DNA from: Candidatus Kuenenia stuttgartensis
GTDB taxonomy: Bacteria > Planctomycetota > Planctomycetia > Planctomycetales > Planctomycetaceae
Assembly: GCA_945861865.1 (NCBI GenBank)
Contig: CAMAWN010000042.1
Coordinates: 1 to 34,681 of the forward strand
Length of the DNA: 34,681 bases
Reading direction: 5' to 3'
This document shows positions 1 to 8,174 of this stretch, piece by piece. The stretch's first letter is position 1, and every line of letters starts with the position of its first letter. The notes beneath the pieces are model-generated. The model saw nothing but the letters and a program-made list of their open reading frames with translations, ran no database searches and was not told the origin of the DNA. The position numbers and the translations under genes were made by a program.

Positions 1-713
1 TGCACGCAGACGGCCGTGTCGCCGAGCATGGTTTCGGGACGGGTGGTGCTGAAGGAAATGCGTTCGCCGGTGGGCTGCTCGGCATCGTCCACGACCGGAT
101 AACTGAACGTCCAAAAGTGCCCGGCGACGTCTTCGTGGAACACCTCGTCGTCGGCCACAGCCGTTTGCAGGTACGTGTCCCAGTTGACGAGCCGCTTGCC
201 GCGGTAGATCAGTCCGTCGCTGAAGAACTTGAAGAACGTGCGGCGGACGGCTCGCGAGCAGACATCATCGAGCGTGAATCGCACGCGCCGCCAATCGCAG
301 CTGGCTCCGAGCATTTTCTGCTGGCTGATGATCCGCTCTTCAAACTTGTCCTTCCATTTCCAGATGCGTTCGACGAGCGCCTCGCGGCCGACGTCGTGCC
401 GCGTCAGTTTCTCTTCTTCGAGCATCCGCCGCTCGACCACCGCCTGTGTCGCGATGCCGGCGTGATCGGTGCCGGGCATCCAGAGCGCCTCGTAGCCCTG
501 CATCCGCCGCCAGCGAGTCAGCAAATCCTGCAACGTGCCGTTGAGCGCGTGCCCCATGTGCAGCGCGCCGGTCACGTTCGGCAGCGGAATCATGATCGTG
601 TGCGGCTTCTTGTCCGGGTTCGGATTCGCGTCGAAATAGCCGCGTTCCTCCCAAAACGAAAACCACTTGGCTTGAGCCTCTTTCGGTTCGTACTGCTTGG
701 CAAGTTCGGTCAT
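1..713 (-). CDS. valS: Valine--tRNA ligase, N-terminal part (truncated by window edge)
   Basis: Cytoplasmic class I aminoacyl-tRNA synthetase that charges tRNA-Val. Reading the minus strand from the ATG at 711-713 gives an uninterrupted frame to the window edge (about 237 residues, the C-terminal three quarters missing). The class I signature appears as PNVTGALHMGHAL around residues 46-57, followed by the GTDHAGIATQ segment typical of ValRS and, near the window edge, TTRPETMLGDTAV, which marks the start of the editing (CP1) domain. These three motifs in this order and spacing are diagnostic of ValRS rather than IleRS or LeuRS. The start fits the usual N-terminus, which opens a few dozen residues before the HIGH motif. 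The next gene on the same strand (stop at 978) lies 264 bp upstream, so valS probably has its own promoter. Confidence 0.96.
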   Translation of the reverse strand, partial: MTELAKQYEPKEAQAKWFSFWEERGYFDANPNPDKKPHTIMIPLPNVTGALHMGHALNGTLQDLLTRWRRMQGYEALWMPGTDHAGIATQAVVERRMLEEEKLTRHDVGREALVERIWKWKDKFEERIISQQKMLGASCDWRRVRFTLDDVCSRAVRRTFFKFFSDGLIYRGKRLVNWDTYLQTAVADDEVFHEDVAGHFWTFSYPVVDDAEQPTGERISFSTTRPETMLGDTAVCV

Positions 714-925
714 GTGTCGTTGATTGTGGTGGGTGATTGAAAAAGTTTCCGTGAGTTTGGAGTGTCGCGAAGAGGCCGCAGCAAGTCACGCGCGGGAGCG
801 CAGCGGCCGACCAACATCGCGAATCTCTGCGAGAGAGAGAATTGGCAACTGGGGCTGCGACAGCATCGACGTCCCGGAAGCATGGGCGGATCGCGGAGTC
901 GAACTCCGCAGGCGGTCCAACAAGA

Positions 926-961
926 TGGCCCATCGAACGAGAAACAATGTCCGATGGGCCA
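926..961 (-). terminator. Perfect 10-bp hairpin downstream of the WxPGxW gene
   Basis: TGGCCCATCG at 926-935 is the exact reverse complement of CGATGGGCCA at 952-961, with a 16-nt loop. It lies 16 bp past the stop codon of the minus-strand gene that ends at 978. It has no clear U-tract, so it may be a factor-dependent terminator, an mRNA 3'-end stabiliser, or one of the dispersed palindromes seen elsewhere in the window. Confidence 0.5.
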
Positions 962-977
962 ACGGTTGAAGCTCGTT

Positions 978-3005
978 TTACTTTCCACCGCGTTTCGGCT
1001 TCTTGTCGCCATCGCTCTTTGGGGGAGGGTCGGAGCGTTTCGGAGGTTCGCTTTTGGAAGGTCTTGGTTGCTCAACTTTGGGCTGCACTTTCGGCGACTC
1101 CACTTTGGGTTGCTTCGGCGGTTCCACACGCGGCTGAACTTTGGGAGATTCGACCTTTGGTTGAACTTTCGACGGCTCGTTTTTTGGAAGATTCTTGGGA
1201 GATTCGACTTTCGGTGGATCTTTGGGAGAATCGACTCGCCGTGTCGATTTGGGATCAAACGGCCTGTTGGGATCGAACGGTTTGTTCTTCGGCTGCTCCT
1301 GTGGAGCTTGTCCGCCAACCGCCTGCCCAGTTTTGGGACGTTCCATTTTGGGAAGATCCTTGCGATCAATCGCTGCCGGAGCGGCGACTTGCGCGGGAGT
1401 CTTCGGTGCGTCGACGGCCAGCTTCCCGGTGGTCATCGTGGCTTTGGGAAGCTTGAGCGTTCCAACTCGCGTCGGCCGCTGGTCAGGCCCACTCTTGCCA
1501 TCCTGGTCGGTCACCTTCTTGCCCGGTTCGTCCGCCTTGAGCTTCACCGTTGATTCGGGCGACTTGCCGGTCTCTGCGGACTTTCCTTTGCCGGTGTCCG
1601 GCGGATCGACTTTTGAGCCGTCCGTCACCTTGCCCTTCAATTCCGGATTCAATCCGCCTTTGCCGACGTCCCTCCTGTCACCACGATCAGGATCCAACTT
1701 CGCGAACCTTTCGGACTTGGCTCGTTCACGAGTCAGGTCACGCAGTTGCTTCGATTCGCGAAACTGCAACTGCTTGTGATCTTGAGTGACCGGCTTCAAC
1801 GCAACGGGCCGATCGTGCTGCGTTGCGGCCGTCGCCAGCGTCTGACCCAGCAACGACTGCTGGCCGATCGGAGACGGCTTGTTGCCGAGGCGACTCGCGA
1901 ACTGCTGCTGATCGTGAAATGTTCGCCGCGGACGGTCATCCACATGGCTGTCGTAATGGGAATGCCAATGCGACATGCGGGCCGCGTAATCAAAGTGGTC
2001 GTGATGGCGATAATGGACGTTGTAGTGCGTCAGCAGCGGATCCCAATGACCTGCATGCGAATGCCAACGGGACCAAGGACTCAGCCCCAAGGTGACATAG
2101 CTGGGCCCGTAGTAATCGCCGAAGTAGTAGTGCGAATAGCGCGGTCGAACCCAGAAGTGAACCAGCAGCGGCGTGCTTTCGATCGCGCACCACGGCGAGT
2201 AATAATGCGTCGCATACCAGTTGTTGCGACGGAAAAAGACCGGTGCGAACAGTTGGCCGCGCGTCCCGATTCGATAGTCCCAGTATCCTGCGACGAACAA
2301 GCAACCGCTGGGGGTCCACACCCAATGAGCGGGCACCCAGACCCAATTCTCCTGATACGGATGCCAATAGCCCGGCCGCCAGCGATAGCCAGCATCGTTC
2401 CACATCCAGCATCCCGGAACCCAAAAGGAACTGTCGTTGGGAGGCGGCGTGTTCGGGCCGGTCTCCAATGATTCTGGAGGAGTGAGGCGGTAGGACAATT
2501 CGTCTTGCTGGTCTGGAACCCACAGACCGGAAACCCACTGCCAGTCGCCATCCGCATCTGTGTCCACCCAATAGCCAGGAATCCAACGCAACCCCGGAGG
2601 CAGCTTGCGCCAGATGCCGCTGACCCATAGGAAATTGTCGCGGTCGTCATCCCAGGCCCAATACCCTGGAATCCAGACGACGTTGTCTCCCTCCGGTTTG
2701 AAATCCGGAGCCACTTCCACGATGTCTTGCGGTGGCTTCCGAGGAACGATCAGCCCCGCTTCGGGATTATTCGCGAGCGGTTCGGCGAACGCTTCATGGA
2801 CCGGGCCGCGCGTCAAAACTTCGACGTCATCCTGCGACAATGCTTCGCTCGGGAGATCATCCATTGGTGGCGGAGGGGGCAGTTTCTCTTGAGCCAGCGA
2901 ACTCAGGACGATCATCGCCACGAGGCAAAGACCAGCCCCCAGCCGACCGATCGCCTGCCAGCCTCGTGATCTTTGTGCGAGTGGCGTTGGTTGATTGTCG
3001 AGCAT
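978..3005 (-). CDS. Secreted WxPGxW-repeat protein with His-rich and Pro/Lys-rich regions
   Basis: Function unknown; probably an exported or cell-envelope protein. The start at ATG 3003-3005 is chosen because AAGGAG lies 8 nt upstream; a longer frame to 3080 has no comparable ribosome binding site. The 675-residue product begins with a basic stretch and a hydrophobic signal-like segment (about residues 20-39), then a Pro-rich linker. Residues about 110-245 contain six or more copies of a W-[IV]-[PS]-G-x-W motif (WIPGYW, WVSGIW, WVPGCW, WRPGYW), as in the YXWXPGXW proteins common in planctomycetes. A His/Tyr/Trp-rich region (about 280-365) follows, then a long low-complexity tail rich in Lys, Pro, Asp and Gly with PKVESPKVQ-type repeats. 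The His-rich part could bind metal, but that is inference. It is divergent from the lipoprotein gene at 3340. Confidence 0.88.
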   Translation of the reverse strand: MLDNQPTPLAQRSRGWQAIGRLGAGLCLVAMIVLSSLAQEKLPPPPPMDDLPSEALSQDDVEVLTRGPVHEAFAEPLANNPEAGLIVPRKPPQDIVEVAPDFKPEGDNVVWIPGYWAWDDDRDNFLWVSGIWRKLPPGLRWIPGYWVDTDADGDWQWVSGLWVPDQQDELSYRLTPPESLETGPNTPPPNDSSFWVPGCWMWNDAGYRWRPGYWHPYQENWVWVPAHWVWTPSGCLFVAGYWDYRIGTRGQLFAPVFFRRNNWYATHYYSPWCAIESTPLLVHFWVRPRYSHYYFGDYYGPSYVTLGLSPWSRWHSHAGHWDPLLTHYNVHYRHHDHFDYAARMSHWHSHYDSHVDDRPRRTFHDQQQFASRLGNKPSPIGQQSLLGQTLATAATQHDRPVALKPVTQDHKQLQFRESKQLRDLTRERAKSERFAKLDPDRGDRRDVGKGGLNPELKGKVTDGSKVDPPDTGKGKSAETGKSPESTVKLKADEPGKKVTDQDGKSGPDQRPTRVGTLKLPKATMTTGKLAVDAPKTPAQVAAPAAIDRKDLPKMERPKTGQAVGGQAPQEQPKNKPFDPNRPFDPKSTRRVDSPKDPPKVESPKNLPKNEPSKVQPKVESPKVQPRVEPPKQPKVESPKVQPKVEQPRPSKSEPPKRSDPPPKSDGDKKPKRGGK
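1057..1215 (-). repeat. Degenerate tandem repeats encoding PKVE/PKVQ units
   Basis: The 3' part of the WxPGxW gene encodes imperfect five- to seven-residue units such as KVESPK and KVQPKVE. At the DNA level this appears as recurring 'ttcgacttt' and 'aactttggg' blocks with variable spacing. Such a tract is likely to vary in copy number between strains. Confidence 0.65.
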
Positions 3006-3339
3006 GTTAAAACTCCTTGAGTCGCGGTCGACGAGTTCTCCAATAGGAAATCGGATCGTCTCGGACGTCAACTCGGACAATTATGGTGCGGTCGGCGCCA
3101 ACCGGAAGACCAGCCCATTCATCCGCGAGATTTTCCAGGAATTTCCGGCAACCTCAGTTTTGCGGTTGGAAGTCTTGACCATCGCGTCACGCGACGGCAA
3201 CAGGCATGCAATGGGGCGGGACGAATCAGCGATCCTTGCCATCGCGCCTTTTCCAAACACCACGGAATTGCTGCAATGACTCACGACCCAACGGAGTTGG
3301 CCGACCGCTGAAAGCGAATTGGTTCACGGGAGTTCTTCG
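3006..3339. other. Divergent intergenic region (334 bp)
   Basis: Separates the minus-strand WxPGxW gene from the plus-strand lipoprotein gene. Short ORFs in it have no recognisable domains and no good ribosome binding sites. I see one candidate minus-strand promoter (listed separately) and no strong hairpin. The plus-strand promoter for the lipoprotein gene should also lie here, but I could not identify it. Confidence 0.5.
3043..3071 (-). promoter_or_regulatory. Candidate sigma70-type promoter for the WxPGxW gene
   Basis: On the minus strand TTGACG (3066-3071) and TCCTAT (3043-3048) are separated by 17 nt. The -35 box matches consensus at five of six positions; the -10 box is weak. Transcription would start about 30 nt before the ATG at 3005, which suits the AAGGAG ribosome binding site. 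Confidence 0.3.
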
Positions 3340-3762
3340 ATGCGACTGCTCGCCGGATTCTGTTTCTGGGGTTTGACGATCGTCTCGTTGACCGGTTGTG
3401 GAGCCAAATCGGAGCCTCGCCGAGTCGCGGTGCACGGTTCAGTGATCGTCGGCGACAAACTCGTGCCGGAAGCAACCGTTCGGTTTCTGCCAGAGGCCGG
3501 AAATGCTGGACCAGTGGCAATGACGAATGTTGTCGGCGGCTTGTACAACTTCACGAAGTTAGATGGTCCCTATCCCGGCAAGTACAAGGTGAGTGTGAAT
3601 CTGGAATTCAGCAGTCTGTCGAAAACCGCCAGCGACGATCCGAACGCTCCGCCGCCGCCGATGCAGTGGGAGCAGGAGATCACCATCCCTGACCAAGAAT
3701 CCGCAACGCATCACTTTCTTTGGAAAAGTCCCGAGGAACAAACCGCCGAATCAAAACCGTAG
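3340..3762 (+). CDS. Small secreted lipoprotein with carboxypeptidase-regulatory-like fold
   Basis: A 140-residue exported lipoprotein of unknown role. ATG 3340 is preferred over the in-frame TTG at 3319 because GGGAG lies 7 nt before it. The N-terminus has a hydrophobic signal peptide ending in a lipobox LTGC (lipidated Cys20). The mature part (GSVIVGDKLVPEATVRFLP ... GLYNFTKLDGPYPGKYKV) looks like the transthyretin/Ig-like 'carboxypeptidase regulatory-like' beta-sandwich that planctomycetes encode in many copies. It is often paired with a DUF1559 pseudopilin gene, as here (gene at 3868). The last codons run into a GTAG palindrome that supplies the stop codon. I infer a surface structural role. 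Confidence 0.88.
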   Translation: MRLLAGFCFWGLTIVSLTGCGAKSEPRRVAVHGSVIVGDKLVPEATVRFLPEAGNAGPVAMTNVVGGLYNFTKLDGPYPGKYKVSVNLEFSSLSKTASDDPNAPPPPMQWEQEITIPDQESATHHFLWKSPEEQTAESKP

Positions 3763-3783
3763 GTCAGCCTTTCTAGGCGGACT
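3759..3783 (+). repeat. GTAG-led imperfect palindrome containing the lipoprotein stop codon
   Basis: GTAGGTCAGCCT, a 4-nt loop, then AGGCGGACT form an imperfect hairpin; the TAG at 3760-3762 ends the lipoprotein gene. The sequence resembles an inverted, diverged copy of the perfect hairpin at 3815-3836, so both seem to belong to one dispersed family. Confidence 0.5.
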
Positions 3784-3814
3784 CATTTCGGAAACGACGT
3801 CAACCGGCTGTTCG

Positions 3815-3836
3815 GGTCAGGCTGGAAAGCCTGACC
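3815..3836. repeat. Perfect 9-bp hairpin, GGTCAGGCT / AGCCTGACC
   Basis: GGTCAGGCT at 3815-3823 pairs with AGCCTGACC at 3828-3836 around a GGAA tetraloop (GNRA type). It lies between the lipoprotein and DUF1559 genes, 31 bp before the latter's start, and could act as a processing or attenuation structure. I regard it as a member of a planctomycete dispersed palindrome family (GTCAGGCTTTCCAGCCTGAC in reverse orientation), from memory rather than a search. Confidence 0.6.
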
Positions 3837-3867
3837 GACGAAGAGTCGCGAGAGGTCCACGCGACTC

Positions 3868-4788
3868 ATGCCGTTTTTTTCTCGACGCTCTGCAAACGCT
3901 CGCCCAACCGGCTTCACGCTGATCGAACTGCTGGTGGTCATCGCGATCATCGGGATGCTCGTCGCGATCCTGCTGCCGGCCGTGCAGAACGCTCGCGAGG
4001 CCGCGCGGCGGACGCAGTGCAAGAACAATCTCAAGCAAATCGGCATCGGCCTGCACAACTACCACGACACCAACCGCTGCTTTCCGATGGGATCACACGT
4101 TCGGACATTCGCTTGGGGCAGTTTGTTGTCGCTGCTGCCGCACATCGAGCAACGTGCCGCGTTTCAAACGGTGGACTTCAACGCTCCGGATTGCTGTCTG
4201 TGGACAAAGCAGATGCAGGCCGCGAACAAGCCGGAACCGGCCAGCGTGCGGATCACGACCTACACCTGTCCGAGCGATCCACACTCCGGCCAAACGCTGC
4301 TCTCCGGCCCGATTGGACCGAACCCCGGGTCCGCCGATTGCGGCCTGCTGTACCCCGGCAACTATCTGGGAGTTTCCGGCGACACCGGCATCGGCTATCC
4401 GGCCTGCTTCTTCAGCATCACGGCGACCACTAAAGGCACCGGTATGATGTTCACACGCAGTTCGACTCGCATGGAGCATGTGAAAGACGGCACGTCGCAG
4501 ACTTTGTTTTTCGGCGAGCGCGGCTTGCCCAACGATCTCGGCTGGGGCTGGGTGATGTGCGGCGGTTCGGAATGCGAGCAATACCTCAGCCTGACAAACG
4601 GCTTGGTGCCGCCGCACGACATGCCAACCAATAGCATCACGGTCAGCAATTATTGGAGTTGGCATCTGGGCGGCGTCCACTTTCTACTGGTCGATGGCAG
4701 CGTGCGATTCCTGAGCCTCAACGTTTCGTACAACACGCTAAAAGCCCTGTCGACGAAATCGGCCAAAGACTTGGCCGGCGACTTTTGA
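3868..4788 (+). CDS. DUF1559 domain protein with prepilin-type N-terminus
   Basis: A 306-residue pseudopilin-like protein of the very large planctomycete DUF1559 family. Residues 15-40 are a type IV prepilin cleavage/methylation signal (GFTLIELLVVIAIIGMLVAI, with Gly15/Phe16 and Glu20), followed by the family hallmark NAREAARRTQCKNNLKQIG and LHNYHDTN. The C-terminus has the H-x9-DG-type motif (HFLLVDGSVRFL). It would be processed by a prepilin peptidase and anchored in the membrane; family members are thought to form surface or pseudopilus structures, but the function is not established. The small lipoprotein gene lies 105 bp upstream. Length is typical. Confidence 0.95.
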   Translation: MPFFSRRSANARPTGFTLIELLVVIAIIGMLVAILLPAVQNAREAARRTQCKNNLKQIGIGLHNYHDTNRCFPMGSHVRTFAWGSLLSLLPHIEQRAAFQTVDFNAPDCCLWTKQMQAANKPEPASVRITTYTCPSDPHSGQTLLSGPIGPNPGSADCGLLYPGNYLGVSGDTGIGYPACFFSITATTKGTGMMFTRSSTRMEHVKDGTSQTLFFGERGLPNDLGWGWVMCGGSECEQYLSLTNGLVPPHDMPTNSITVSNYWSWHLGGVHFLLVDGSVRFLSLNVSYNTLKALSTKSAKDLAGDF

Positions 4789-4897
4789 ACGACAGCCCCG
4801 GTTGTTCAGACACAACTCAAGAAGATTTCCTGACCCATCGGCATGACTTTTGCGCCGGCGAGTGAAGGAGTTTTGGACAGCCAACTGAGCCAGGAGC

Positions 4898-5166
4898 GGC
4901 GTGGTGTGCGAAGGGATTGCGGGAGAGTTGTTGGGAATGGATTTGGGAGACGAGCGTTTGAATCGTCGGAGCGTGAAGATCCTGGAAGCGTTGGCGGCAG
5001 ACCCTCAGGCGAGCGCCAATGGGGCGTGTGCGGGTGCGGGCGTGGGAACGTCTACGCTGACTGTTGTCACCAGCACGACGCTCGGTCAGAGTCCCAACGC
5101 AGAGTTTCGTCGGCCGCTGTCGCCCGAATCGTTTTCGAGTCCGCTAGAAGTCGGCGTCGCTCGCAG
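4898..5166 (+). pseudogene. Decayed IS4/Tn5-type transposase N-terminus
   Basis: The segment GELLGMDLGDERLNRRSVKI followed by LEALAADPQASANGACAG matches the N-terminal DNA-binding region of Tn5-like IS4-family transposases (GDERLNRR ... PxAS ... ACxGW). After the ACAG residues the expected W-x-E-T-x-AAYRFFDN segment is lost. The similarity seems to continue weakly in a different frame (CHQHDARSESQRRV resembling the PHxxATLERxR stretch), which implies an indel, and then stops. No catalytic DDE domain is present. It is probably the remnant of an insertion sequence that landed between the DUF1559 gene and the gene at 5316. No terminal inverted repeats were recognised. Confidence 0.6.
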
Positions 5167-5169
5167 CAC

Positions 5170-5219
5170 AACCGGCGTTCCGGCTCATCGGGACCGGCGG
5201 CTAGCGCCGTGCCGCTCAC
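5170..5219. repeat. Possible dispersed repeat next to the transposase remnant
   Basis: Contains GGCGGCTAGCGCCGTGCC followed by GCTCAC. I recall this GC-rich 'gctagccgcc' sequence as recurrent in planctomycete intergenic regions. Its position at the point where the transposase similarity ends suggests it truncated the remnant. There is only one copy in this window, so the repeat nature is not shown here. Confidence 0.3.
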
Positions 5220-5315
5220 TCGACTTGGTCCGGCAACGGATCTTCCGCGCCGAGTTGCTGAAGCAACTGTGCTCCGACCGAACGGACTGACGTGATGAAA
5301 CCATCGGAGTTACGA

Positions 5316-6842
5316 ATGCCGTGGATACGTGCCACCGTTTTGAGTTTCACCGTTGTAATGTCGTGGAACGTCGCCACTGCGTTGCCGGCGGAGAACGTCT
5401 TCGCGATTCGCGTGCTCGACGACCAAACCGGTCGGGGCGTGCCGCTGGTCGAATTGAAGACGGTGTCCAATCAGCGATTCATCACCGACTCGGCGGGCGT
5501 CGTAGCGATTCGCGAACCGGAGTTGTTCGGCCAGACGGTGTTCTTTCACGTCAACAGTCACGGCTATGAGTTCCCCAAAGATGGTTTTGGGTTCCGCGGC
5601 AAACAGCTCAAAGTCGAATCGGGCGGCGAGATGACACTGAAGATCAAACGGCTCAACATCGCCGAGCGGCTGTATCGCATCACCGGAGCGGGCATCTACG
5701 CGGACAGCGTGTTGCTCGGAGAAAAGTTGCCGATTGAGCAGCCGTTGCTGAATGCTCAAGTCTCTGGGTCGGATAGCGTCGTCACGGCGATCTATCGCGG
5801 TCGGCTGCATTGGTTTTGGGGAGACACGAATCGGCCGAAGTATCCGCTCGGCCTATTCCATGTTCCGGGGGCGACATCGCGATTGCCGAGCGACGGCGGA
5901 CTCGATCCAGCGGTCGGCGTGAACCTCGATTACTTTGTCGGCGACGACGGCTTCGCGAAGGCGATGTGCAAAATGCCCGGCGATGGCCCGACTTGGATCT
6001 TCGGCCTGACCGTGCTGCGAGATGCTGACGGCCGCGATCGAATGTTTTGTGGCTACATGAAAGTCCGCAACTTGTTGGAAGTCTACGAGCGCGGCATCGC
6101 TGAGTTCGACGATGAACGCCGCGAGTTCTTGCAGCGGCAGAAGTTTGACAAAGACGTGCCGCTGTACCCCGACGGACATCCGCTGCGGCACAAGGTCGAT
6201 GGGGTCGAGCACATCTACTTCAGCGAGGCCGCAGCCTTGACACGTGTCCGCGCGACGGTCGAAGCCTTTCGCGATCTCAGCCAGTACGAGGGCTTCAGTT
6301 GCCTCGTCCCCGGCGGACGCGAGAAGACACCACAAGTCGAACGGGACTCCGCCGGCAAAGTCGTCTGGGGTTGGAAGCGCGACACCGCTCCGATTCGCTG
6401 GTCGCTGCAAGAGAAGCTGCTCAAGAGCGGACAGCTCAAACCGGACGAAGCATGGCTGAAAATCACCGACACCGAGAGCGGCAAGCCAGTCATCGCTCAC
6501 GCCGGCTCGGTGACATGGAACGGGCATCGCCGCCGCTGGGTGTCCGTCTTCACGCAGCACTTCGGCTCATCGCTGCTGGGCGAGATTTGGTACTCGGAAG
6601 CGGATGCTCCCGAAGGCCCGTGGCGCAAGGCGACGAAGATCGTCACGCACGACAAATACAGCTTCTACAATCCCAAGCAGCATCCGTATTTCTCGGCCGG
6701 CCGGTTTCTGTTCTTCGAAGGAACTTACACCCACACGTTCTCCGGCAACACCGACCAGACGCCGCGCTACGACTACAACCAAATCATGTACCGCGTGGAT
6801 CTGGACGACCCGCGATTGAAGAACTCGCCGAGCGCGAATTGA
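5316..6842 (+). CDS. Secreted protein: regulatory-like Ig domain plus propeller-like domain
   Basis: Function not recognised with certainty. ATG 5316 is preferred because CGGAG ends 6 nt before it and it begins a clean signal peptide (MPWIRATVLSFTVVMSW, probable cleavage after ALPA); an earlier ATG at 5295 is also in frame. Residues about 25-105 (VFAIRVLDDQTGRGVPLVEL ... DSAGVVAI) look like a carboxypeptidase-regulatory-like beta-sandwich. The rest (508 residues in all) alternates Trp/Gly-rich strands such as GRLHWFWGDTN, DGPTWIFGL, WVSVFTQHFG and GEIWYSEADAPEGPW. This resembles five-bladed propellers of the GH43/GH32-like or DUF4185 type. The WYSEADAPEGPW segment is characteristic of such folds. 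A periplasmic role in polysaccharide handling is plausible but unproven. It converges with the DUF1080 gene, 9 bp away. Confidence 0.82.
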   Translation: MPWIRATVLSFTVVMSWNVATALPAENVFAIRVLDDQTGRGVPLVELKTVSNQRFITDSAGVVAIREPELFGQTVFFHVNSHGYEFPKDGFGFRGKQLKVESGGEMTLKIKRLNIAERLYRITGAGIYADSVLLGEKLPIEQPLLNAQVSGSDSVVTAIYRGRLHWFWGDTNRPKYPLGLFHVPGATSRLPSDGGLDPAVGVNLDYFVGDDGFAKAMCKMPGDGPTWIFGLTVLRDADGRDRMFCGYMKVRNLLEVYERGIAEFDDERREFLQRQKFDKDVPLYPDGHPLRHKVDGVEHIYFSEAAALTRVRATVEAFRDLSQYEGFSCLVPGGREKTPQVERDSAGKVVWGWKRDTAPIRWSLQEKLLKSGQLKPDEAWLKITDTESGKPVIAHAGSVTWNGHRRRWVSVFTQHFGSSLLGEIWYSEADAPEGPWRKATKIVTHDKYSFYNPKQHPYFSAGRFLFFEGTYTHTFSGNTDQTPRYDYNQIMYRVDLDDPRLKNSPSAN

Positions 6843-6851
6843 TGTGTGGAG

Positions 6852-8123
6852 TCACGGCAATTCGACCGCGCGCAGGTTGCGGAAGTCGAGGTTCGTCGTC
6901 GGGTCGTGCCCTTGCAGGCTGAGATGGCCCCCTTCGAGGCGCAAACCTTCGCGGGCATTGCCGCTCGCATGGGACTCACGTTCGTCGGTCCAGACAGTGA
7001 TGGGAATGCCGTTCACCCATGTGGCGAAGGTTGGGCCGCTGGCGACCAGTGTCAGCGTCGTCCATTCGCGATCGTTCGAGACGACGAACCGCGCGGCTTG
7101 GCGGCGGAAGATCGCGCCCGTGCCGAAGTCCGCCGGTTGAGTGCGGTCGCCATTCTTGATGCCGTTTTGAATTTGGAGTTCGTAGCCGGGATACGCTCCC
7201 TCTTTGCCCGGCAGACCTCGGAAGAAGATGCCGCTGTTGAGCGCGTCGCCGTTGGTCTTCACTTGAGCTTGCAGGACGAAGTTGGCGAACGTCGCTTCGG
7301 ACTCCCAATAGCCTTGGCCGTTGGTGACGTGGATCGCGCCGTCGAGCACCTCAAACTTGCTTTTCGATCCGGGCACCTCGCGCCAACCAGCGAGATCTTT
7401 GCCGTTGAACAATTCCTTGGTGCCGAGCGGCTTCACGAACACGTTGCGAAACTTGACCAGCCCGGAATTCATTTGCAGCCCGATCAACCCGGACTTCAAC
7501 GGCTTGTCGGTCTTGTCGGTGAAGTCGAGCACTTCTTCGCCGTCGAGTTTCACGACGACGCGCGACCCTTCGGCTCGGATGTGAAATGTCTTCCACGCCT
7601 CTTCGCCGGAGACTTCTTTCGTCGGCTTCTGCCGCTTCACGAAGCTGGCGGTGTTGAAGCCTTGCGGGTGCGTGTCGCAGATGTTGAGTTCGTAGCAATC
7701 GACTCCCGGATCGGTCGGCACTGTCGGCGTTCGCAGGAACACGCCGCTGTTGCCCCCCTTGGCCATCCAGAAGTCGCACCGCAGTTCGTAGTCCGCGAAT
7801 GGCACCGTTGTCAGCAGCAGTCCCGGCTTTGTCCCTTTGTCGGCGGTGATGACGCCATCGGCCACCGACCAATTCACGTCGCTGTTCGGTTTCCAGCCGA
7901 ACAGCGTCTCGCCGTCGAAGAGTTGAACCCAGCCGTCAGCGATCTCGTCGGCAGAGAGCAACGGCTTCGGTGGCTGCTTCACCGAAGGTCCCTTTGCGTC
8001 AGCAATCTTCTTTGCGGCGGTCTCCTTCGGTCCCGCCGCGCTGGCTGCCGACGGTTGTTCCACCTTGACGCAGGCTGCGACCAAGCTGACGAAACAGAGG
8101 GAAGCAATCGTCCACAATCGCAT
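6852..8123 (-). CDS. Lipoprotein with two DUF1080 (3-keto-disaccharide hydrolase) domains
   Basis: A 423-residue exported lipoprotein: signal peptide with lipobox LVAAC (Cys18), an Ala/Lys/Pro-rich linker to about residue 60, then two concanavalin-like DUF1080 domains. Domain 1 (about 62-235) has WVQLFDGETLFGWKP, the 'NSGVFLR' core and a YELNICDTHPQGF segment. Domain 2 (about 238-423) has ELFNGKDLAGW, 'NSGIFFRGLPG', YPGYELQIQNG and WNxxTL-type strands. DUF1080 members include 3-keto-glycoside hydrolases acting outside the cytoplasm on keto-sugars made by Gfo/Idh-type dehydrogenases, which makes this a candidate glycoside-processing enzyme. It lies 47 bp downstream of the P-type ATPase gene on the same strand, but a palindrome sits in the gap, so co-transcription is uncertain. 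Confidence 0.93.
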   Translation of the reverse strand: MRLWTIASLCFVSLVAACVKVEQPSAASAAGPKETAAKKIADAKGPSVKQPPKPLLSADEIADGWVQLFDGETLFGWKPNSDVNWSVADGVITADKGTKPGLLLTTVPFADYELRCDFWMAKGGNSGVFLRTPTVPTDPGVDCYELNICDTHPQGFNTASFVKRQKPTKEVSGEEAWKTFHIRAEGSRVVVKLDGEEVLDFTDKTDKPLKSGLIGLQMNSGLVKFRNVFVKPLGTKELFNGKDLAGWREVPGSKSKFEVLDGAIHVTNGQGYWESEATFANFVLQAQVKTNGDALNSGIFFRGLPGKEGAYPGYELQIQNGIKNGDRTQPADFGTGAIFRRQAARFVVSNDREWTTLTLVASGPTFATWVNGIPITVWTDERESHASGNAREGLRLEGGHLSLQGHDPTTNLDFRNLRAVELP

Positions 8124-8146
8124 GATCGACTCACTTGGTTGGTTAT

Positions 8147-8174
8147 GTAGGACGGGAAAGAGTGCCCGTCTTAC
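8147..8174 (-). repeat. GTAA-led palindrome containing the stop codon of the P-type ATPase gene
   Basis: On the plus strand GTAGGACGGG (8147-8156) pairs with CCCGTCTTAC (8165-8174), one G/A difference giving a G-U wobble, around an 8-nt loop. Read on the minus strand, the GTAAGACGGG arm contains the TAA (8171-8173) that ends the ATPase gene. The sequence resembles the longer palindrome at 17455-17524 (GGATGGGCACTCTTGCCCGT). Possible transcription terminator. Confidence 0.6.

Noticed and set aside
880-925. Sequence like an antisense tRNA T-arm (GCGGAGTCGAACTCCGC) suggesting a minus-strand tRNA
   Set aside because: The loop is out of register for a T-loop, no matching acceptor 5' strand is found upstream on the minus strand, and no anticodon or D-arm can be folded.
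3081-3284. Minus-strand ORF of 67 codons in the divergent gap
   Set aside because: No ribosome binding site, no domain, and it lies over the expected promoter region.
6846-8150. Long plus-strand open frame (434 codons) opposite the DUF1080 gene
   Set aside because: It is the shadow of the minus-strand gene; the protein has no recognisable domain, while the minus frame has clear DUF1080 motifs and a lipobox.
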